Shown here one piece after another: positions 59,151-64,000 of a stretch of 64,000 nucleotides of DNA. A program made the translations under genes and the position numbers. Numbering within the stretch: the first letter of the stretch is position 1; every line of letters starts with the position of its first letter. The notes below the pieces were generated by a model. That model was not told the origin of the DNA. It saw only the letters and a list, made by a program, of their open reading frames with translations, and ran no database searches. Source of the DNA: Nocardioidaceae bacterium SCSIO 66511 (GTDB taxonomy: Bacteria; Actinomycetota; Actinomycetes; Propionibacteriales; Nocardioidaceae). The stretch lies in contig CP095846.1 in NCBI GenBank assembly GCA_023100825.1, positions 3,844,001-3,908,000 on the forward strand, written 5' to 3'.

Positions 59151-60260
59151 CTAGCGATCGAGTACGTCGCCCAGCGCGGCGAGAATGAGGGCGACCGAGT
59201 CCGGGCTGGCATTCGGCCCCATCAGACCGATCCGCCAGACGGTCGCCGCGAACTCGCCCACCCCCGCACCGATCTCGATGTCGTACCGCTCCAGGAGCGT
59301 ACGTCGCACGGCGGCCGAGTCGACACCCTCCGGCACCTTGACCGTCGTCAGGTCGGGAAGACGAGATCCCTTCTGCGCGAACAACTCGAGCCCGAGTCGC
59401 TCAAGGCCGTCCTGCAACGCCTGCCCGGCCTCTGCATGGCGTGCCCACACGTTGTCCAGACCCTCGTCGAGGATGCGTCCGAGTCCGGCGTGCAACGAGC
59501 CAACCATCGCGACGGGTGCGGTGTGGTGATACGTACGCGCCCCTCCGCCGCGGGCGCCGGCCTCGCCGACGTACCCGCCGAGCAGCCCGAGGTCCAGATA
59601 CCACGACTGCGGATGCTCGACGCGCCGCTCGAACGCGCGATCGTTGATCGTGAAGGGAGCAAGGCCGGGCGCGACACCCAGACACTTCTGCGTACCGGCA
59701 TACCCGACGTCGATGCCCCAGTCGTCGGCGCGCAGTTCGACGCCGCCGATCGAGGTGACGGCGTCCACGATGAGCAATGCGTCGCTGGAGGCGTGTACGG
59801 CCTCGCCGAGCGCCGCGATGTCCGACTGCACACCTGTCGAGGTCTCGGCATGCACGGCGGCGACGATCGCCGGGGACGGATGTGCCGCCACCACTCGCTC
59901 GGGGTCGACCGGGCTGCCCCAGTCGTGCTCGACTGCGATCACCTCGGCTCCGCACCGTGCTGCCACATCACACATACGCTTGCCGAACAGTCCGTTGACC
60001 GCCACCACGACGACGTCGCCCTGATGCACCGTGTTGACGAACGCCGCTTCCATCCCGGCAGAGCCCGTCGCCGACAACGGCAACGTACGCGCGTTGTCGG
60101 TGCCCCACACCGTACGCAGCCGGTCACACGTCTCATCCATGATGGAGATGAACTGCGGGTCAAGGTGACCGAGCAGCGGCAGCCCCAGCGCGCTCGTCGC
60201 CTCCGGGTACGCGTTGGTCGGGCCCGGGCCGAACAGGTGCCGGTCAACGATACGAGTCAT
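59151..60260 (-). CDS. Class V aminotransferase (alanine/serine-glyoxylate type)
   Basis: 369 residues. Class V features: FGPGPTNAYPEATSALGLPLLGHLDPQF at the N-terminus, ATGSAGMEAAFVN, DAVTSIGGVELRADDWGIDVGYAGTQKCLGVAPGL with the Schiff-base Lys (about residue 193), and YHHTAPVAMVGSLHAGL. Close to alanine-glyoxylate and serine-pyruvate aminotransferases; it moves amino groups to glyoxylate or pyruvate. ATG 60260 is used; the long upstream frame is unlikely. It is divergent from the ABM gene over a 171-bp gap. Confidence 0.9.
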   Translation of the reverse strand: MTRIVDRHLFGPGPTNAYPEATSALGLPLLGHLDPQFISIMDETCDRLRTVWGTDNARTLPLSATGSAGMEAAFVNTVHQGDVVVVAVNGLFGKRMCDVAARCGAEVIAVEHDWGSPVDPERVVAAHPSPAIVAAVHAETSTGVQSDIAALGEAVHASSDALLIVDAVTSIGGVELRADDWGIDVGYAGTQKCLGVAPGLAPFTINDRAFERRVEHPQSWYLDLGLLGGYVGEAGARGGGARTYHHTAPVAMVGSLHAGLGRILDEGLDNVWARHAEAGQALQDGLERLGLELFAQKGSRLPDLTTVKVPEGVDSAAVRRTLLERYDIEIGAGVGEFAATVWRIGLMGPNASPDSVALILAALGDVLDR

Positions 60261-60431
60261 CTGCGTTCTCCTTGGTCGAACGTACGCGGAGTCCCATTGA
60301 GGGTAAGCAATGACACGATGGCGTGCTTTCGGCAGGCGTCCGCGGCGATGAGTTCTCGTCACAACGCACGTCAGGACTGGTGACCGCGACCATCTGCCGT
60401 ACGAGGCGCAACCACACGGAGGAAAGTATCG

Positions 60432-60722
60432 ATGCTCATCGTCGCCGGACACATCACCGTTGACCCAGCCGCGCGCGAGTCCTATCTCGCCGGCTGCACG
60501 ACGATCGTCGAGCAGGGCCGTACGGCGGCCGGGTGCCTCGACTTCTCCATCAGCGCCGACCTACTCGACCCGAGTCGCATCAACATCCTCGAGCGTTGGG
60601 AGTCACAGGAGTCGGTGGACGCCTTCCGCAACAGCGGTCCGAGCGACGACCAGAGCGCCGCGATCAGGTCGGCTTCGGTGTCCGAGTACGACGTCGCGGA
60701 CACGCGGTCACTGTTCGGTTGA
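60432..60722 (+). CDS. Antibiotic biosynthesis monooxygenase (ABM)-domain protein
   Basis: 96 residues, a single ABM ferredoxin-like domain: MLIVAGHITVDPAARESYLAGC, TAAGCLDFSISADLLDPSRINILERWESQESVDAFRNS. Family members are small quinol monooxygenases or heme-oxygenase-like enzymes. GGAGG precedes the ATG. No pathway genes around identify its substrate. Confidence 0.88.
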   Translation: MLIVAGHITVDPAARESYLAGCTTIVEQGRTAAGCLDFSISADLLDPSRINILERWESQESVDAFRNSGPSDDQSAAIRSASVSEYDVADTRSLFG

Positions 60723-60795
60723 CCGCGCCTCACCAAGGTGCGCGTGGGGTTGCGGCACGATGGTCTGACACGCCACCGGCCGGAAGGACCACACG

Positions 60796-62067
60796 TTGCG
60801 CTCACCGATCTTCGACTACCTGGACGACGTTCTCGCCGACACGGCCGACATCGACTCCGGTGCGCTCGCGGACTACATTCCCGAGCTCGCCGCCGTCGAC
60901 CCGAATCGGGCGGCGGTCGCGCTGTGCACCGTCGGCGGAACGGTGTACGCAAGCGGTGACTCCGATCATCAGTTCACCATCCAGTCGATGTCGAAGCCGT
61001 TCGCGTACGCGCTGGCGATCGAGGACAACGGGCTCGAACGCATCGTGGAGTGCATCGATGTGGAGCCGAGCGGCGAGGCGTTCAACGAGCTTTCCCTCGA
61101 CCCCGACTCCGGAACCCCGCGCAACCCGATGATCAACGCGGGTGCGATCGCCACTCACGCACTCATCAAGACCGACGAGGCGTCGTCGGTCGACCGGCTA
61201 CTCGACTACCTCTCTCGGATGGCCGAGCGGGAGATCACCGTCGATGAGACCGTCGCTTCGTCCGAGCTGGCGACCGCGAGTCGCAACCTCGGGCTTGCGT
61301 ACCTCTTGGACGCGTCGGGCAACCTGGCCGGCGAACCACGCGCGGCGGTTGAGGGCTACGTACGCCAGTGCGCTGCGTCGGTGACGGTCCGCGACCTTGC
61401 CCTGATGGCCGCGACGCTGGCGAACGGCGGCGTACAGCCCAATACCGAAGAGCGCCTGCTCAGCCGTTCGGGATGCCGGCAACTGCTCAGCGTGATGGCC
61501 TCCTGCGGCATGTACGACTCAGCGGGCGACTGGCTCACCAACGTCGGGATTCCCGCGAAAAGCGGCGTCGGCGGGGGCATCATCGGCGTACTACCCGGCC
61601 AGGTCGGGGTCGCCGTCTTCTCGCCGCGGCTCGATCAGCACGGCAACAGCTCACGCGGTGTCGCGATGATGGAGCTGTTGTCGGATGACCTCGGTCTTCA
61701 TCTGATGGAGCCCAGCCGTCCCGCCCGGTCGTCGCTGCGCGAGCGCCAAGAGGTTGCGCTCGATGGCGAGCCGGCGACGTTGTACGAACTCCAAGGCGAC
61801 CTCATCCTCAGTAGCATCGAGTCGCTGGTCCACGAGATCATCGAGAACCCGCCATCCACCCGTACGGTCGTCTTCGACATGAGCCGAGTCGACGAGGTAC
61901 GCCCGGTCGCGCGGCGTACGTCTTCGGCGACCGCCACGAAGCTGATCGACAACGGACATCGGATCATCGTCGTCGACCCCGAGCTCACGGTCGCGCACTT
62001 TGCCGACAGCAGGGGCCGACCGGTCGAGCGGTGGACGGTGGAGCGGTTGGAGTCCTCACTCGCCTGA
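60796..62067 (+). CDS. glsA: Glutaminase A with C-terminal STAS domain
   Basis: 423 residues. The glutaminase domain (1-305) shows the serine-dependent SxxK site QSMSKPF (Ser64, Lys67), NPMINAGAIATHAL and KSGVGGGIIGVLPGQVGVAVFSPRL, as in GlsA/YbaS. It deamidates glutamine to glutamate. Residues ~325-420 form a STAS domain (LYELQGDLILSSIESLVHEIIENPPSTRTVVFDMSRVDEV), a regulatory add-on seen in part of the family. A TTG start at 60796 has GGAAGGA seven bases before it; no ATG or GTG offers a better fit. Confidence 0.93.
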   Translation: MRSPIFDYLDDVLADTADIDSGALADYIPELAAVDPNRAAVALCTVGGTVYASGDSDHQFTIQSMSKPFAYALAIEDNGLERIVECIDVEPSGEAFNELSLDPDSGTPRNPMINAGAIATHALIKTDEASSVDRLLDYLSRMAEREITVDETVASSELATASRNLGLAYLLDASGNLAGEPRAAVEGYVRQCAASVTVRDLALMAATLANGGVQPNTEERLLSRSGCRQLLSVMASCGMYDSAGDWLTNVGIPAKSGVGGGIIGVLPGQVGVAVFSPRLDQHGNSSRGVAMMELLSDDLGLHLMEPSRPARSSLRERQEVALDGEPATLYELQGDLILSSIESLVHEIIENPPSTRTVVFDMSRVDEVRPVARRTSSATATKLIDNGHRIIVVDPELTVAHFADSRGRPVERWTVERLESSLA

Positions 62068-62098
62068 GCACCCTCGGGAACCGCGATGTACGAGGCCC

Positions 62099-62677
62099 TC
62101 AGGTCGTGACGCCGCCGGGAAGGTGCGCCCGCTCCCCCTCGGGGTCGAAGATCGTCAACAACTCGACGGTTCCGCCCTCGGCGCCGATCCGGTGCGGGAT
62201 CATCGTCGAGAACTCAGCGGCGTGGCCGGTTTCGACCAGGATCGTACGCTCGCCCAGTTGCACGCGCGCGGTTCCGGAGAGCACGGTGAACCATTCACGT
62301 CCGGGGTGTACGCGCAGGTCGTCCTGCGACGTCGCGGCGTCGGCGGGGATGCGGACCTTCGCGGCCGTCGCGCCGTTGAGCGCACGCTCGTGGGACAGCA
62401 GCCACACCGTCCAGCCCGCCTCGTGCGTCGGCTCCGGTCGGATGACGACGTCTTCGTCGTCCGCGGGTTCGACCAGCTCGTCCAGCGAGGTGCCCAGTGC
62501 CCGGGCAAGCGGTACGAGCTGGTCGAGCGCGATGCGGCGATGGCCGGTCTCGATCCGGCTCAGGGTCGACGGGCTGAGGTAGCAGCGGGCGGCGAGCGCG
62601 TCGAGCGACCATCCGCGGGCTCGGCGTAGACCGCGGATGCGCTCTCGGATGACCATGTCGATCGCGTCTTGCGTCAT
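62099..62677 (-). CDS. XRE-family regulator with C-terminal cupin
   Basis: 192 residues. HTH_3 domain RIRGLRRARGWSLDALAARCYLSPSTLSRIETGHRRIALDQLVPLARALG (about residues 12-62) followed by a cupin (115-190; HPGREWFTVLSGTARVQLGERTILVETGHAAEFSTMIPHRIGAEGG). The cupin senses a small ligand. It is divergent from the thioredoxin-reductase-like gene by 77 bp, so it probably controls that gene and itself. ATG 62677 is taken; a second start lies two codons upstream. Confidence 0.9.
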   Translation of the reverse strand: MTQDAIDMVIRERIRGLRRARGWSLDALAARCYLSPSTLSRIETGHRRIALDQLVPLARALGTSLDELVEPADDEDVVIRPEPTHEAGWTVWLLSHERALNGATAAKVRIPADAATSQDDLRVHPGREWFTVLSGTARVQLGERTILVETGHAAEFSTMIPHRIGAEGGTVELLTIFDPEGERAHLPGGVTT

Positions 62678-62754
62678 ACGCAAGAGTCTATGTCATTCAC
62701 GCACAGCGTGCCTAACCTTGTGACGTAGAGGACCCGCGACCACGAGGAGCGCCA

Positions 62755-63702
62755 ATGACCGACCACAACCACCACGACGTCGTCATCATCGGCGGAGGCA
62801 TTGCCGGGCTCAGCGCTGCCGTCGCGCTGGCGCGGTCACTGCGCTCGGTCGCCGTGGTCGACGCCGGCGAGCCGCGCAACGCACCCGCATCCGGCGCACA
62901 CAACCTGCTCGGGCAGGAGGGCATCGCACCACTCGATCTGCTCGCCAACGGGCGACGCGAGGCCACGGCGTACGGAGCCCAGATCCGCGAGGGGTACGCA
63001 ACGACAGCGCGTCGCGTCGACGACAGGTTCGAGATCGGCCTCGCCGACGGTACGACGCTGCAGGCACGCCGCCTGCTGCTTGCGAGCGGTCTCGCCGATG
63101 AGCTACCCGACATACCCGGCGTCGCGGAGCAGTGGGGCAAGTCGGTGCTCCACTGCCCGTACTGCCACGGCTGGGAGGTACGCGGGCAGGGCATCGGCGT
63201 GCTCGGAACCAGCCCGATGAACGTTCACCAAGCGCTGTTGTTCCGCCAGCTGAGCGACGACGTGACGCTGTTCGCTCACACGATGCCCGAGCTCGATGAC
63301 GAGACCACCGAACGGTTGGCCGCGCGCGGCATCCAGCTGGTGGACGGCACCGTCGAGCGACTGCGCGTCGACGACGAAGGCGTACGCGCGGCAGTCGTCG
63401 GCGGCCGTGAGTTCGCGATCGACGCGGCCGTCGTGGCACCCCGCTTCATTGCGCGCACTGACCTTTACGAACAGCTCGGAGGCACCCCGACCGAACACCC
63501 GATGGGGCGCCTCATCGAGACCGACCCGCGCGGGCAGACCGCGGTGCCGGGTGTCTGGGCGGCGGGCAATGCAAGTGAGCTGCACGCGATGGTGGCCGCA
63601 TCCAACGGAGCGGGCGTACAGGCGGCAGCGGCACTCAACGCCGACCTCGTCGACGACGATGCCGAGCTGGCCGTACGCGAACGAGCCGCCGTCGTTGCGT
63701 AG
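62755..63702 (+). CDS. FAD-dependent NAD(P) oxidoreductase, thioredoxin-reductase-like
   Basis: 315 residues. FAD motif VVIIGGGIAGLSAAVALARS, then redox pair CPYCHGWEVRG (Cys-x-x-Cys, about residues 134-137), and C-terminal GVWAAGNASELHAMVAASNGAGVQAAAAL. The normally conserved second GxGxxG for NADPH reads GVLGTSPMNVHQALL, somewhat altered. It resembles TrxR-like dithiol oxidoreductases involved in holothin- or gliotoxin-type disulfides and stress tolerance rather than canonical thioredoxin reductase. Partner: the divergent XRE-cupin gene. Element D follows its stop by 7 bp. Confidence 0.88.
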   Translation: MTDHNHHDVVIIGGGIAGLSAAVALARSLRSVAVVDAGEPRNAPASGAHNLLGQEGIAPLDLLANGRREATAYGAQIREGYATTARRVDDRFEIGLADGTTLQARRLLLASGLADELPDIPGVAEQWGKSVLHCPYCHGWEVRGQGIGVLGTSPMNVHQALLFRQLSDDVTLFAHTMPELDDETTERLAARGIQLVDGTVERLRVDDEGVRAAVVGGREFAIDAAVVAPRFIARTDLYEQLGGTPTEHPMGRLIETDPRGQTAVPGVWAAGNASELHAMVAASNGAGVQAAAALNADLVDDDAELAVRERAAVVA

Positions 63703-63709
63703 CGGCTGC

Positions 63710-63771
63710 GGAGTTCGGCGCGAATTGCACCAGCGACACCCTGCTACATGGTGCAATTCGCACCGAACTTC
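63710..63771. repeat. Palindromic element D (21-bp arms)
   Basis: Arms 63710-63730 and 63751-63771 match at 19 of 21 positions around a 20-nt loop. It belongs to the same family as elements B and C (core GTTCGGTGCGAATTGCAC). It starts 7 bp after the oxidoreductase stop and is followed 57 bp later by the LigD-type gene. Confidence 0.88.
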
Positions 63772-63828
63772 TGGCGGCGGAGCACCTGATGGGACACGCC
63801 TGACAGGGGACGCCACTAGGCTCTGCGC

Positions 63829-64000
63829 ATGGCGTCCCCTGCGACCGAGATCGAGGCCGGCGAGCGCACCTTGCGTGTGTCGAACCCCGACCGGGTGATC
63901 TTCCCACCGACCGAGCGGACCCGAGCCGTGACCAAGCTCGACGTCGTGGAGTACTACCTGTCGGTCGGAGACGGCATCCTGCGCGCCTTGCGTGATCGCC
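63829..64000 (+). CDS. LigD polymerase/primase-domain protein, N-terminal fragment
   Basis: 57 complete codons before the window ends. The sequence RTLRVSNPDRVIFPPTERTRAVTKLDVVEYYLSVGDGILRALRDR is the start of the LigD PolDom (archaeo-eukaryotic primase-like polymerase) used with Ku in non-homologous end joining. The start ATG 63829 agrees with homologues. Stand-alone PolDom or full LigD with ligase domain cannot be told from this piece. Confidence 0.87.
   Translation, partial: MASPATEIEAGERTLRVSNPDRVIFPPTERTRAVTKLDVVEYYLSVGDGILRALRDR

Noticed and set aside
1-64000. CRISPR arrays, rRNA genes, insertion sequences and phage structural genes
   Set aside because: None seen: there are no regularly spaced repeats, no transposase motifs and no rRNA-like segments.

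Overview
The window is chromosomal DNA from a high-GC actinobacterium. Arguments for this are the GC-rich codons, frequent GTG/TTG starts, twin-arginine and lipoprotein signals, and the gene order SepX/GlpR - acetyltransferase - mogA - moaC - moeA - UDP-glucose pyrophosphorylase // 5-formyl-THF cyclo-ligase - FmdB - SAF protein - mscL, which recurs in Actinobacteria. A Propionibacteriales/Nocardioidaceae-type host is my guess only. No rRNA, CRISPR array, IS transposase or phage structural module was seen. Two tRNA genes are present: tRNA-Ala(CGC) and tRNA-Arg(CCT).

Layout. 1-2.1 kb: end of an amidohydrolase, then a coupled pair of aminoglycoside-phosphotransferase-like and chloramphenicol-acetyltransferase-like genes. 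2.1-3.5 kb: a small island scar at the 3' end of tRNA-Ala, with a three-gene operon (HicA-like small protein, helix-turn-helix protein, small unknown) and the last ~35 codons of a tyrosine recombinase. 3.5-18.2 kb: conserved core block (cell division SepX, molybdenum cofactor genes, UDP-glucose synthesis, folate salvage, CNNM/CBS membrane proteins, FmdB, SAF, MscL), then an epimerase-like protein, a class IV aminotransferase/sulfotransferase pair and a Na+/H+ antiporter. 18.2-26.5 kb: small metabolic and regulatory genes, including two TetR genes each divergent from a membrane protein, with operator-like repeats between.

26.6-36.4 kb: beside tRNA-Arg(CCT) lies a collinear type IV secretion-like operon (pilin-like, VirB3/PrgI-like, VirB4-like ATPase, VirB6/TrbL-like, VirB8/TcpC-like, bifunctional peptidoglycan hydrolase, lipoprotein). 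No relaxase, integrase or complete coupling ATPase is present. It is either the remnant of an integrative conjugative element or a domesticated secretion machine.

36.5-56.5 kb: a glycan utilisation locus. A probable minus-strand operon runs from a 1031-residue secreted LamG protein through a sugar ABC importer (binding lipoprotein and two permeases, no ATPase), a GntR regulator, N-acetylmannosamine kinase and ManNAc-6-P epimerase to a secreted SGNH hydrolase. Upstream are a frameshifted DUF2867 gene, a GH106-like protein translationally coupled to a GH78 alpha-L-rhamnosidase, and a divergent secreted GH71/99-like protein. The combination suggests outside-in degradation of a glycan rich in rhamnose and N-acetylmannosamine.

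56.6-64 kb: ordinary metabolism (PatB/MalY lyase, Tat-exported LD-carboxypeptidase, alanine-glyoxylate-type aminotransferase, ABM monooxygenase, glutaminase-STAS, XRE-cupin regulator divergent from a thioredoxin-reductase-like enzyme) and the start of a LigD polymerase-domain gene. A family of ~60-bp palindromic elements sharing arms close to GAGTTCGGTGCGAATTGCAC sits just after gene ends at four places, with an unrelated palindrome at a fifth.
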